The position numbers and the translations under genes were made by a program. Of a stretch of 64,000 bases of DNA, positions 12,070-22,498 are shown in pieces. The first letter of the stretch is position 1, and every line of letters starts with the position of its first letter. The stretch is from Bombyx mori (Eukaryota; Arthropoda; Insecta; Lepidoptera; Bombycidae), in NCBI RefSeq assembly GCF_030269925.1, contig NC_085109.1:744001-808000 (forward strand), read 5' to 3'. The notes under the pieces were generated by a model that was not told the DNA's origin, did no database searches, and saw only the letters and a program-made list of their open reading frames with translations.

Positions 12070-12563
12070 TTTTTTTTTTTTCGTGTAGAGAGCCGAACCT
12101 CCTACGAGGTCCCGGCGCAAAAGGGGCGCGCGGGGTATGTGAGACTCAACGATCTGCATGGTGCTGTGAGCAGACCGCGGGCCCAAGGATTTTAGGACCC
12201 ACCCACTAAACGACTCCCCTGCACTCTTACACCCGACGTCCGATCCCCTCCGAGGTCAGAACCGCGGTCAACACTACAACCAGACGGCGCGGCTCACCCC
12301 AAGGACGCCCAGCCGACGGAGCCTTTGAGGCGAATCGAAGGCTCTGAAACGTCGGCCGTCTCGGTACGGCAGCCCGTCGGGCCGCCCAGACGGTGCCGCT
12401 GGTGTCCCGGAATACCCCGCTGGACCAGAACCAGCCTGCCGGGTCGGGACGCGATACACCGTCGACCGGTCGCTCTATTCGCTCCACGGCAGCGCGCTAG
12501 AGTGCTGGTAGCGCGCCGCGCGGCCTCACCCCCTCAGGTCGCCCCTTGACCTTCACCGGGGGG
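12070..12563 (-). mobile_element. GC-rich LINE 3' UTR insertion with 14-bp target duplication
   Basis: A GC-rich block in AT-rich DNA is bounded by the exact direct repeat ATCAAATGTCAGCT at 12056-12069 and 12564-12577. A T run at its left end is the poly(A) of a minus-strand element. It shares several words with 62760-63310, for example GGGGTAT followed by CCGGA, and AGAGCCTTCG. I judge it to be the 3' untranslated part of an R1-like non-LTR element, copied by target-primed reverse transcription. Overlapping frames on both strands reflect base composition. Confidence 0.7.
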
Positions 12564-12614
12564 ATCAAATGTCAGCTATCATTACCCTTTTTTTTAATGT
12601 TGGGGAATTCGTTT

Positions 12615-13055
12615 TTTATTTATTTTTTTATTGCTCAGATGGGTGGACGAGCTCACAGCCCTGGTGTTAACTGGTTACTGGAGCGCATAGACAACCACAA
12701 CTTAAATGCGCCACCCACCTTGAGATATAAGTTCTAAGGTCTCAAGTATAATTACAACGGCTGCCCCACCCTTCAAACCGAAACGCATTACTGTTTCACG
12801 GCAGAAATAGGCAGGGTGGTGGTACCCACCCGCGCGGACTCACAAGAGGTCCTACCACCAGTAATTACGCAAATTATAATTTTGCGGGTTTCATTTTTAT
12901 TACACGATGTTATTCCTTCACCGTGGAAATCAATCGTGAACATTTGTTGAGTACGTATTTCATTAGAAAAATTGGTACGCCCGCCTGAGATTCGAACACC
13001 GGTGCATCGCTCAACACGAATGCACCGGACGTCTTATCCGTTAGACCACGACGAC
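12615..13055 (-). mobile_element. Bm1 SINE, full length with tRNA-like head
   Basis: The minus strand starts GTCGTCGTGGTCTAACGG (A-box-like), continues to GGTGTTCGAATCTC (B box), then the body, then GAGCAATAAA and poly(A). The head is a tRNA-derived polymerase III promoter, not a functional tRNA gene. Confidence 0.9.
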
Positions 13056-13091
13056 TTAACGTTTACGGATACCCGGTCGAGAGGGGTTATG

Positions 13092-13763
13092 TCAGACTCC
13101 GGCGTTTCCAGAGAAGAAGAGGGAGAAGAGGAAGACCCAAGTCCTTCCTCTTCTTTCAATTCCTGCTGGGATACTACGTCTTGAGGAAGGCACGTGAGGC
13201 GCAAGCCACGCAAGATCCGCCCCGCAAAACCGACTACCGACTAAATCCGACTCCACGAATCCCACGTTACCGCGGTGCGCGCCGAAAGTTCGCCTTCGCC
13301 GGTAGATACCCGTCCTGATAATAGGACGGGACGTCGTCTCGGGAGATACACCGTGAGCAGCGCATAGGAGCGACGCCTCACCACTGAACCGACAGTTGAG
13401 CACCGGGTGCCCCCCACTCGATAACCGACAGCCCCTACCCGAGATGAATGGGAGCATCGTGACCGAGCCACCCACCCCGCCTTCGCTAAGGAGCCGGAGA
13501 TCCCACTCTCTTTTGCACTCCTCAGCCTCACGGAACGCCATGACCAGGTCGCGAAATCTGGCCATGGCCTCCCAAGAACTCTGGTCCTCTAGCATGCGGG
13601 CGACGACAGCCCGCAGGGAGAGGTCCCTCCCCAGCACCGCGATGAAGTCTCGCCGCGAGTGCTCCCAGCGCGGCCACGCTTCGAGCGCGCGTTGAGTGTC
13701 ATCATCCGGATACCCAGTTGTCATTACCCGATCAGCGCAATTCTCTTGTTTATAGACAGTCAC
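13092..13763 (-). pseudogene. R1-clade LINE, reverse transcriptase C-terminus
   Basis: The first half of this 223-codon frame reads ALEAWPRWEHSRRDFIAVLG, then DLSLRAVVARMLEDQSSWEA, then FRDLVMAFREAEECKREWD. This is the end of the R1-clade pol protein, after its zinc-knuckle region. The fragment is 5'-truncated; the first 15 or so codons up to about 13720 are probably host sequence. The true stop of the LINE frame is unclear, because the last 120 codons look like GC-rich 3' UTR that happens to be open. A Bm1 copy lies immediately downstream at 12615-13055. Confidence 0.65.
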
Positions 13764-14282
13764 ATCGGAAAGTGGCCAGTTATCTAGTTCAAATTAGATT
13801 TAAATTGAAAAACTAAAAACATGTTGATAAATTTGTTTCGCAGCCAGCGAAATATTGACTTTTAAAATTATGACCAGTATAACAGATGCGACTAGTGGTG
13901 TAAGAATTCTCTCTATACTTTTCTTACCATCCGATTTCATTTTGACTCCCATAAAATCCTGTCAGCGAACGGCCGGTCGCTTTCGCTTAAACTTATCACA
14001 AGCTTTTACGCTGAAGTTCGATTCGAAGTAACTTTCCCTTCAAACATTTCGTCTAATTATATTACAAACAACATTACCTGAGTACTTTAACTTCCGTAAT
14101 ATTTTACTCGAGTAATATTCTAACTTGTAAATATTTAATGAAGGCTTTAATTTTGTCTTTAAATGGCAAAGTACACGAGCTTTGAAATAAATTCCCATTC
14201 TGTTTTTCGTTCTTCGCTCGAGTTTTGTTATTGTGTAATTAACTAACGTATTTGATAGAACCTACCGGTGTATACAGATCTT
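13764..14282. other. No recognised feature
   Basis: AT-rich DNA without repeat matches or coding signals. Confidence 0.45.
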
Positions 14283-14530
14283 GTTTTTTTTTTATTGCTT
14301 ACATGGGTGGACGAGCTCACAGCCCACCTGGTGTTAAGTGGTTACTGGAGCCCATAGACATCTACAACGTAAATGCGCCACCAACTTGAGATATAAGTTC
14401 TAAGGTCTCAAGTATAGTTAAAACGGCTGCCCCACCCTTCAAACAGAAACGCGTTACTGCTTCACGGCAGAAATAGGCAGGGTGGTGGTACCTACTTGCG
14501 CGGACTCACGAGAGGTCCTACCACCAGTAA
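14283..14530 (-). mobile_element. Bm1 SINE, 5'-truncated
   Basis: The minus strand carries the Bm1 body from TACTGGTGGTAGGACC to TAAGCAATAAA and poly(A). Confidence 0.85.
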
Positions 14531-14561
14531 TGAAATTTTGTATTTGTTTTTACAGTATTTG

Positions 14562-14740
14562 CTTTTTTGCCGTACCTAATCGTTGGTAGTCTAATAGGCT
14601 ATTCCAACTACGCGTGGACGGGTAGGTAAGTTCATGGGGCTCAACCTGAGAGAACCTGCTAATAATAGCAATAGAAATCGGATCGGAATCACGACCCACT
14701 GAAAAGATCCGGCGAGAAACTCCGCGGCTCAAGTTTGATG
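14562..14740 (-). mobile_element. LINE 3' tail, family C
   Basis: Shares CGGATCGGAATC, CGACCCACTGA and GGCGAGAAACTC with copies at 26735, 31045, 54045 and 58905 (same strand) and 28500, 31880 and 39600 (opposite). Better copies show a poly(A) after GGCTATCAGCATAGGTAGG, which fixes the sense strand. Confidence 0.6.
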
Positions 14741-15146
14741 AATGCAGTGCCTTATTTTAATTTACAGAAACATCGATCGGCCCGGAGTTGCGGTTTTTAC
14801 TTTCCTCGAATACCGGTTAGCTCTAAGCTTTAAAGGCTTTCGCCAAAAATACATCCATTATATCCAGGGACTGTGAAAAGAAAAAAAACGGCGGTCGAGT
14901 CACGTTGTACTGATACTCAACCTTCCCCCGTATTGTGGGACTGATTTAAAAGGCTGCCGTTAAAGAAAATTGGGTAATTTAGTGGCCATTTGTATGCTAA
15001 TGATGAATAGGAAATTATGGGGAAGTCGGATGGAACTTTCGTAGTTTGACTGTAGTTCGTTGTTCGTAATAATAGCCGCCATTCTCTGTTGACCGGCTGC
15101 TAAATGTGAGTATTTGTGAATAAGATTTAACTATATGTGATTTAAC
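14741..15146. other. No recognised feature
   Basis: No coding signal or repeat match seen. Confidence 0.4.
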
Positions 15147-15362
15147 TATTGTGAGTCCGCACGGGTAGGTACCACCACCCCGCCTATTTCTGCCGTAAAG
15201 CGTTTCGGCTTGAAGGGTGGGGCAGCCGTTGTAACTATACTGAGACCTTAGAACTTATATCTCAAGGTGGGTGGCGCATTTACGTTGTGGATGTCTATGG
15301 GCTCTAGTGACCACTTAACACCAGATGGGCTGTGAGCTCGTCCACCCACCTAAGCAATAAAA
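15147..15362 (+). mobile_element. Bm1 SINE, 5'-truncated
   Basis: Runs from TTGTGAGTCCGCACGGG to CTAAGCAATAAAACA; a short deletion removes the GCAGTAAT segment of the body. Confidence 0.85.
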
Positions 15363-15904
15363 CAAATATATATATGTATATATCGTATTCGTATTGGTAG
15401 ATAAAGCCCGATCATCTTGACATATTTATTAGATGATTATGTTACTAAGGACAAGGACCTTCAAGCTGAATCAATCGATAGTTCCAGTTTGGAAGGTGGG
15501 GTAGTCGCAACACAATATAATTGATAAATCATTCTAATCTCACGAATTCGGCAAGCGTATCCATGGTTACAGTGTGCCTTTGATTACCGCTTAACAAAAG
15601 GCGGGCTGTGCATCCGTTTGCCATCGTTTCATATCTACAATTCAGTAATAGAGCTCAATCCAATTTCCAGAAACTTGAAATAAACAAACAAGAGTTTTTG
15701 TTTACCGCGGGCCACAAATATAAACTGAAAAAAACCATCTTCTAGCTATGATGAATTGTAAATCGCATTTACCACAACGAAAACATGTCGACGCGTTTCC
15801 GCATTAAGATGAGTTCTTGTGAAATATTGCGACAAATATAACGTTGTTTTACATTATTAGATTTTTACAAATCGTAAACATCCTTATACTTTGCTTAGAC
15901 GTGC
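15363..15904. other. No recognised feature
   Basis: Starts with a short TA-rich simple tract after the SINE; otherwise unique DNA. Confidence 0.4.
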
Positions 15905-16172
15905 GTCCAAAGCACAACAAGCACACTGAGATTTCTTCTTCTTCTTCGTCGCTTTCTTCATTGCTGAAGGTCGTGTCCCTGAAACTTGACCGTTGCCTGT
16001 CTCGTGAGCTGTTTCCATCTCGTCCGGTCCTCAGTTGCTCGAATGGCGGTTGCGACTGGCAACCCAGTTAGAGTGGTTACTTGATCACACCAACGGCTAG
16101 GTAATCGGCCGCGGGGTCTCTTTCCTTCTACTTTGCCCGTCACAATCACTTTGTCCATGTTATCTGACACAG
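15905..16172 (-). pseudogene. RTE-type LINE, reverse transcriptase C-terminal fragment
   Basis: A 70-codon minus-strand frame reads SDNMDKVIVTGKVEGKRPRG, then RLPSRWCDQVTTLTG, then a run ending GHDLQQ. This is the C-terminus of RTE endonuclease-reverse transcriptases as known from other moths and butterflies. A longer copy of the same family lies at 38690-39062. The frame ends in an Arg/Lys-coding simple repeat (TTCTTCTTC on the plus strand), probably the decayed tail. Confidence 0.75.
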
Positions 16173-16222
16173 TGAGATAACCGCTAATTAAAATCCAATT
16201 GAGCCAAGTTATTATTTATCCA

Positions 16223-16525
16223 CTAGCTGATCCGGCAGACTTCGTAGTGCCTCAATCGATAAATAAAAGACCTAAACTTTTGTATAGAATAAACTTAAAA
16301 GAAACAAAAGGAATCCGTCACGACGATAGACGGGGGACACATCAAAGGAAAAACAAAATTGTTTAAAAATTTAAATTTAATTCAGAGCATTTTCATATTT
16401 ATCTACCTTTTAAACCTTCTCTGGACTTCCACAAATAATTAAAGCCAAAAATTAGCCAAATCCGTCCAGCCGTTCTCGAGTTTTAGCGAGACTAACGAAC
16501 AGCAATTCATTTTTATATATAGAGA
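16223..16525 (-). mobile_element. Non-autonomous Helitron-like element (303 bp)
   Basis: Read on the minus strand it starts A|TCTCTATATATAA and ends GGATCAGCTAG|T. The phrase CTCGAGAACGGCTGGACGG near the 5' end is typical of lepidopteran Helitrons. The copy at 40385-40662 is closely related and in the same orientation. Confidence 0.65.
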
Positions 16526-17284
16526 TACCTAGACTAGATAGATTGCATAAACTATCTCACAGCTAGCTCATTTAATAATTAATAGTTTCCGGAATTTATA
16601 AATATCACAATGCGACTGCCTTTATCCTTCCCCATACGTGAGGCTTAGGTCTGGTGGGTATAAAGGGTGCCCCACCCTTCAAACCGGAACCCATTATTGT
16701 TGATAGAAATAGGCGAGGCGATAGAACCTGCAGACGACCTACTATTAATAGAGTTAGGTGTACAAATGCAAGTATAGATAGTAGCACGTAAAACTCGGTT
16801 AATTATAATTAAATCATTGTTTTATTAAATTTCATTAGTCGAGCGCACTAAAACTGTAATAACGTTCCGTTGAATACTCCGTAACAGTACAATAATTGAA
16901 TGTAAAATAACAATAGATTAGGAGTTCTAAACAAACAATGGAAATGAAAGTTTGATGCGCGAGTACATTATGAAACAGTATGACGCTTATTTGCCAAGTT
17001 TTTTGGCTTAAGATTCGTCGGCAATTCGATTGCAAATCGATCGGCATAGAAGATCGGCCACTTAAGATTTGTTTCCAAAATCATTAAGGCACTGTGATAT
17101 TTGTTATCTCTTATCGTTCGCATCGGAATATATAGCTTTGTCTTAGACTTACCCGGGGAAACCTAATTGATCTTGTATCCTGCGACGAACTTATCAGACA
17201 ATAGAAAGCGTCAAAATTCTTGATAAGTACTAACAGAAGAGCAGTGGAGTTGCTCGAACGAACTTTGGAGATATATATACGATA
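16526..17284. other. Mostly nothing recognised; SINE relic at 16655-16750
   Basis: A diverged minus-strand Bm1 fragment (GCCCCACCCTTCAAACCGGAA) lies at about 16655-16750. The rest is AT-rich and unassigned. Confidence 0.4.
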
Positions 17285-17445
17285 AAGGGAAGATCTTCCA
17301 CTGAGCGGGTGATATTGCTCGGTAGACCGACGGTCCGAATGTTGTTGTTCGGAACTTGTATATATGCGAGCTTAACTTGAAAATGTCGTAAGCGAGATTC
17401 AGGCATCTGTCAAATATCTTGCGTTGTATGATGGCTACCCGCCAC
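17285..17445 (+). repeat. Interspersed repeat, family D
   Basis: Shares GATATTGCTCGGTAGACCG, TTGTTGTTCGGAACTTGTAT and CATCTGTCAAATATCTTG with 56495-56945, where a MITE interrupts it. This copy keeps the intact GTATATATG site and so serves as the empty-site reference. The family identity is unknown; strand is arbitrary. Confidence 0.65.
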
Positions 17446-17830
17446 AGAACAAACTCTTATTCACTCATTAATGTCCTTCCGATCTGCGCTTTCGAAGACG
17501 AAACCTCAAAGAGAAAACTTGCCTTACTGTTCACTGCATGTGCATATGAAAGGAGGTTGTGTCATTACCATAATCGGGTTGTTTGCAACAAAGACAGACA
17601 TACGAAACAGCACAATAGAGTATTAGTTAAATGCTGTGTGAATAACTGATAGTAAAGGGAGCTGCGGTCACTGAACCGGGAGGAGTCCGTGACCTATTGG
17701 GCAAGAGTGCTCTTTCTTAGATGCACGCTTTACTGCTTTCGAGCTTAGGCCAGTTTTCGACCCACCCGTTTGTATAATTTGGTCGTAGGCTTATAGACGC
17801 CGGCGATGTTAATTGCCAACCTTCTGTTTA
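17446..17830. other. No recognised feature
   Basis: A 76-codon frame at 17419-17649 starts inside repeat D and shows no known motif. Confidence 0.35.
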
Positions 17831-18045
17831 TCCGGGTTTTTTTATGATTGAAGGATTACTGGTAGCCCGGAGGCCTTTCCAGTTTCACCAGGACAGGTGG
17901 GCGAGCAAAGACTCAGCTAGGAGGGGTGGGGTTTGGTAACAGCTGCCCGAGCGCCTCCGAAGGAGACCTAACAACTCAAGAGCAACTGCGTCGCTACTAC
18001 CGGATCGGAATCGCGACCCGCTGAGAAGATGCGGCGAGAAACTTA
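17831..18045. repeat. Composite of repeat D (5' part) and family C tail
   Basis: The segment GGCCTTTCCAGTTTCACCAG with GGGCGAGCAA recurs at 43040-43085. It is followed by CGGATCGGAATCGCGACCC of family C at about 18000-18045. Confidence 0.5.
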
Positions 18046-18413
18046 TTTATCAGTAGCGTTTGTTTTTAAATAATCGTTTGAAGAAGCACGTGCAATATCG
18101 CTCGCAAAAACACTAAAGATCTTTTTTTTTATCACAAGTCAAACCGGTAGTTATAATATGCATTATCACCGGTAGATTACAAATATCGTTTTTTTTTTGT
18201 TTACGTAAAACACCTAATTCCTAACTGGGTATCACTTTATCGTATTTTTATAAAACGGTCGAGTAGTAATCATGATTTTCGATCTCCCCTTTTTACTGAG
18301 CCGGCCCATTTGTCCAAGTTATCCAAGGCAAGGTACGTGGACCGCAATTTTATTATCTGAAAAAAAAAACCTTTGGAAGGTAGCATAGCCGTTATTGAGA
18401 AGCAACTACCTAC

Positions 18414-18660
18414 ACTGGTGGTAGGACCTCTTGTGAGTCCGCGAATCCGCATGGGTAGGTACCACCACCCCGCCTATTTCTGCCGTGAAGCAGTAATGCG
18501 TTTCGGTTTGAAGGGTGGGGTAGCCGTTGTAACTATACTCAGACCTTAGAATTTATATCTCAAGGTGGGTGGCGCATTTAATTTGTAGATGTCTACGGGC
18601 TCCAGTAACCACTTAGCACCAGGTGGGCTGTGAGATCGTCCACCCATCAAAGCAACAAAA
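18414..18660 (+). mobile_element. Bm1 SINE, 5'-truncated
   Basis: Body and tail are present; an extra GAATCCGC near the start of the body is a small local duplication of GAGTCCGC. Confidence 0.85.
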
Positions 18661-19130
18661 ATGAATATTTAATTCAATATACTTAGTTATCTACGTACAG
18701 TAACAACAAAAGTCTGTATGTAACTCACACGGAGAACTTTACTTGATACTCGGCTCATGAGACCCCGTGTTTGTTTGAAGTTTGAACACTTTGAACAAAC
18801 ACGACGACGTCGAACGCAGTCAAGAAAACGCACTTATCGGTCCGGCTCGGGCCGGTTCGAACCGGTTAGACGACTGACGTGAAGCGGTTCTCGATTTGTC
18901 CCTTACAAACAAAACAATAATTATTAATGCTTTCTATATTCTTAGGACTAAGGACGACAGACCTTCGAAAGGTCATTGATCGGAGTACTGATAATAGTTC
19001 TTGGCGAGTTTTTGACGAGAGTTGGTAGTGTGGGAGTCGGGTCCAGACTGAAGCTGGCTTATAGCTGACTACACCCACGGATGCTAGTTGATGCAGAGCC
19101 AGAATAAAGGAGTTGGGAGAGAGGTAACGC
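18661..19130. other. No recognised feature
   Basis: An 88-codon minus-strand frame (19132-18866) abuts the next SINE but has no known motif. Confidence 0.35.
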
Positions 19131-19575
19131 ATTTTTTTTTATTGCTTAGATGTGTGGACGAGGTCACAGCCCACCTGGTGTTAAGTGGTTACTGGAGCCC
19201 ATAGACATCTACAACATAATGCGTAAATGCGCCACCCATCTTGAGATATACCTAAGTTCTAAGATCTCAGTATAGTTACAACAGCTGCCCCACCCTTCAA
19301 ACCGAAACGCATTACTGCTTCACGGCAGAAACAGGCAGGTCGGTGGTACCTGCCCGTGCGGACTCACTAGAGACCTACCACCAGTAATTACGCAAATTAT
19401 AATTTTGCGGGTTTCATTTTTATTACACGATGTTATTCCTTCACCGTGGAAGTCAATCGTGAACATTTGTTGAGTAAGTATTTCATTAGAAAAATTGGTA
19501 CTCTCCTGGGATTCGAACACCGGTGCATCGCTCAACACGAATGCACCGAAGTCTTATCCTTTAGGCCACGACGAC
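19131..19575 (-). mobile_element. Bm1 SINE, full length with tRNA-like head
   Basis: The minus strand reads GTCGTCGTGGCCTAAAGG, then GTTCGAATCCCAGG, then the body, the CAATAAA tail and poly(A). Confidence 0.9.
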
Positions 19576-20105
19576 TTTATTAATTAACTTAACAGTTTTT
19601 TATAGCAGAATTTTTTTCCTTACAACGAATAAAGATGAATTTTTGGCGGACGCATTCCAAGTTGTCATTTCAATAGATTCTGGTGATCATACCCATAACT
19701 CTAATGCAGCTTAAACTTTAACTTCATGTCTCAAGGTGACCGATGTCGTTCATATAGCCCTGCTGTCCATGGGCTGAACAATAAAACGATAGTCAAATCG
19801 TTTTCTATACAACAATGTGTGCTATAAATATATACGTCGATACAAAACTATTAAATTATAAATACATTAATTAAATATATAAACAGGTGTAGAATAACGG
19901 AAAAATACACGCAGTAATGTTCGATGGTAGCTGACAATGACATGTCACTGTGTGTGGTAGACAGCACGCGTCGGTAATCCACGAACATCGGCTGTCAGAA
20001 AGAGACAACAAGATTCGGTTTTTATTAGTTTTGTAGAGCGCTTTCTCTGTTACACCACTACACAAGGTATTGACAGTAAAAACAAACTTATGTTTTTTTT
20101 TACAG
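19576..20105. other. No recognised feature
   Basis: A very diverged SINE relic may lie at 19700-19790. The 121-codon minus-strand frame at 20236-19871 runs out of the 5' LTR and is not a gene. Confidence 0.4.
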
Positions 20106-20147
20106 CTAGTGGTCGCCCAGAAGTCGAAATTCGACCATAATCTATAT

Positions 20148-20464
20148 TGTAAGGAATACCCTACAAAAAGGGTATAAAACCGGCACGCAGCTCTGTCACC
20201 CGCGCATTTGTCGGTTGACATTCGTCGAGAGAACATCGTTCAAAGACTTTAAGTGTTAATTTAGGAAACACGAATTTTATAATAATGTTGAAGGTACAGT
20301 GCCTATAAATAGTAACGCCTTTGCTCGAAACATTCATTCGATCGGCGGCGTTCGTGAGAGAAGGTAGTCGTGGACATGGTGTGCGTGAGTCATTGTTTTA
20401 AATCTCTGTAAACGTGTGCTAATTGTTATTTTTTTTAAAATGGTTTTTCTTCTGATTCCTAATA
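20148..20464 (+). repeat. 5' LTR
   Basis: Contains TATAAAA at about 20175 as a likely TATA box in U3. Its 3' end forms the inverted repeat CTTCTGAT/ATCAGAAG together with the first internal bases. Compared with the 3' LTR it has G where the other has A in AACGTRTGC. Confidence 0.85.
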
Positions 20465-20586
20465 TCAGAAGTGGGATAAAGGACTCAAATAGCCCACAGT
20501 AGCGTAAAACTCTGAACTTTGTTTTGTTTTACAATGACTGCTTACTTTGATGCTTTCATACTTTATTTGTTATTTTTCTCGTGTGA

Positions 20587-20919
20587 TTGCAAATTTTAAC
20601 TGTGATAATGAGACATACCGAAACTCCTAGTACACGGAGGCGACCGTCTCGAGATGATTCTCGTAATCGAAAACGATATTATGCTTTCGCGATCACAGAG
20701 ATGATAGACAGAATCGCGATACGAACGACGCGCTCGCGCACGATAGAACCGGTCGCGACACGTTCTAACGATAACGCGCACGCTGAACAGACCACCGATA
20801 TTCTACGGACAGTTACGACTCCCATGTCGAATATCGTCGGTTCGCAACAAGGCCACGTAGAATCTAGTATCCCTGGTTCTGAGGCGTCTACCCCCGCCAG
20901 TGCTTTGATAAAACTTTAA
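20587..20919 (+). pseudogene. Short Arg-rich frame in gag position
   Basis: This 110-codon frame lies 120 bases after the 5' LTR, where gag should start. The N-terminal third is basic (STRRRPSRDDSRNRKR) and the C-terminal half is Ser/Thr-rich. No capsid or CCHC zinc knuckle is present. It may be a truncated gag N-terminus left by the internal deletion, or a frame of chance origin. The position is the only argument for gag. Confidence 0.35.
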
Positions 20920-21330
20920 TAGTGATACGGGGCATAATGGGCCCTCAGATTAGAACCGCGAACGCTAATCTACTCACGATTTGATTTCATTTTTGGTGGA
21001 GGTCTCAGGCTAGGCCGAGTCCTTGTAGGTTTCAGGCATTAATTGTCACCAGTGACGCGTAATATCAAACAAGTAGACGGGACTATGTTGGCAAAATGGT
21101 CAATTCAACTTTTGAGATTACAGCTCATTCTGAACATCACAAAATGCAAGACAACAGACATCCGCCCTGCAGCTTCTGGTAGAAAAGACGCCACCACACC
21201 TGTGGTGAGGACTCTAATTAATGATGTCACGACTGAGGTGTTTCGGAGCCGTAAAGTTCGTCGAGAACTAGGTCAAGGTAGAGCTTATCAATTGGTACCA
21301 CGGAGTGTAAAGCGACATGACGCTCGCGTG

Positions 21331-21733
21331 GACGGGCACCGACGAGCAGCAGCCGTTTTTAATGTCGATAATCTTGTTTGGGTAATAACTCACAGTCTAC
21401 AGGAAATGTAGATCCGGCAATCCGTGGACCTTACCGAATGGTGAGGACGGTGCCTCACGGGCATTGCCGCCAGCTCGGGCCCCTCGATGGTTCCTGCGGC
21501 AGTAGCACGCAAGCGACGTGCCGGTAGCTGCGTAATATCGGTCGGCAGGTAAACTTGATTCCGGCATGCGTGGCCCGTATAAGGTTGTCGAAATTCTACC
21601 CAGTGGACGCTATACCCTACGGCTGCTCAGCGGCAGTTATGGCAAAACTACGCAAGCAGCTGCACAATATATGGTGTCGTGGCGGGGCGAGTGGACCCCT
21701 GAGACATGTGCTGCCTTCTTTAAGAGTCAGTAA
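21331..21733 (+). pseudogene. Ty3/gypsy integrase C-terminal remnant
   Basis: Two pieces of an integrase C-terminus are visible. The first (to 21411) ends in VDNLVWV. The second (21548-21733, ending in TAA) reads GKLDSGMRGPYKVVEILP, then GKTTQAAAQYMVSWRGEW and TPETCAAFF. The GPYKV and WRGEWTPE motifs are typical of lepidopteran Ty3/gypsy pol ends. About 135 bases of unrelated sequence separate the pieces. The zinc-binding and catalytic domains are absent, so it cannot act as an integrase. Confidence 0.7.
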
Positions 21734-21814
21734 AGTTAATAATGATCATTGTTCACAAATAAACGTATTCCTATGGTGAACCTGAAGGGTGAGCTATAGA
21801 TGATTGCTCTCTAG

Positions 21815-22400
21815 TTACGTATCCCTCACTCGTGTGATTAATTCTACACGGTGAGATGCCTCAATACTATCGGCCTAGGCTGGCGTATTGAGAAGCCTCG
21901 GCACGTTTGAGTATGGTCGGCGTGTCGGGAAGCTTCACACGTATGAATACGCTCTGCGTGTGGAATGCACTCGTACGTTTTTAATACGATCTTCGTACGA
22001 GTGGGTCTGGGACCATTTTACGTATCCCTCACTCGTGTGATTAATTCTACACGGTGAGATGCCTCAATACAATCGGCCTAGGCTGGCGTATTGAGAAGCC
22101 TCGGCACGTTTGAGTACGGTCGGCGTGCCGGGAAGCTTCACACGTTTGAATACACTCTGCGTGTGGAATGCACTCGTGCGTTACCATCTTCGTACGAGTG
22201 GGTCTAGGACCATTTTACGTATCCCTCACTCGTGTGATTAATTCTACACGGTGAGATGCCTCAAGTATTGAGAAGCCTCGGCACGTTTGAGTATGGTCGG
22301 CGTGTCGGGAAGCTTCACACGTTTGAATACACTCTGCGTGTGGAATGCACTCGTACGTTTTTAATACGATCTTCGTACGAGTGGGTCTGGGACCATTTTA
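21815..22400 (+). repeat. Tandem repeat, three units of about 200 bp
   Basis: Units start with TTACGTATCCCTCACTCG at 21815, 22018 and 22215 (203, 197 and about 186 bases). The third lacks about 20 bases around CGGCCTAGGCTGGC. Each unit contains several CGTACGA and CACACGT words. They lie between the integrase remnant and the 3' LTR. Confidence 0.9.
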
Positions 22401-22498
22401 CAGGGATCCAGGCAACCAAATGCAGAAGACATTTAACGAAGGACGACGCACACTGGCCCTTGGATAATAACAGGAATATGCGCATTAAGAATGATTGT

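Noticed and set aside
12227..12549. Overlapping 61-86 codon frames on both strands
   Set aside because: They lie in the GC-rich non-coding LINE insertion and reflect base composition, with no recognisable motif.
20587..20919. Arg-rich frame as a host gene
   Set aside because: It lies 120 bases inside a young LTR element in the gag position, so it was treated as element sequence.
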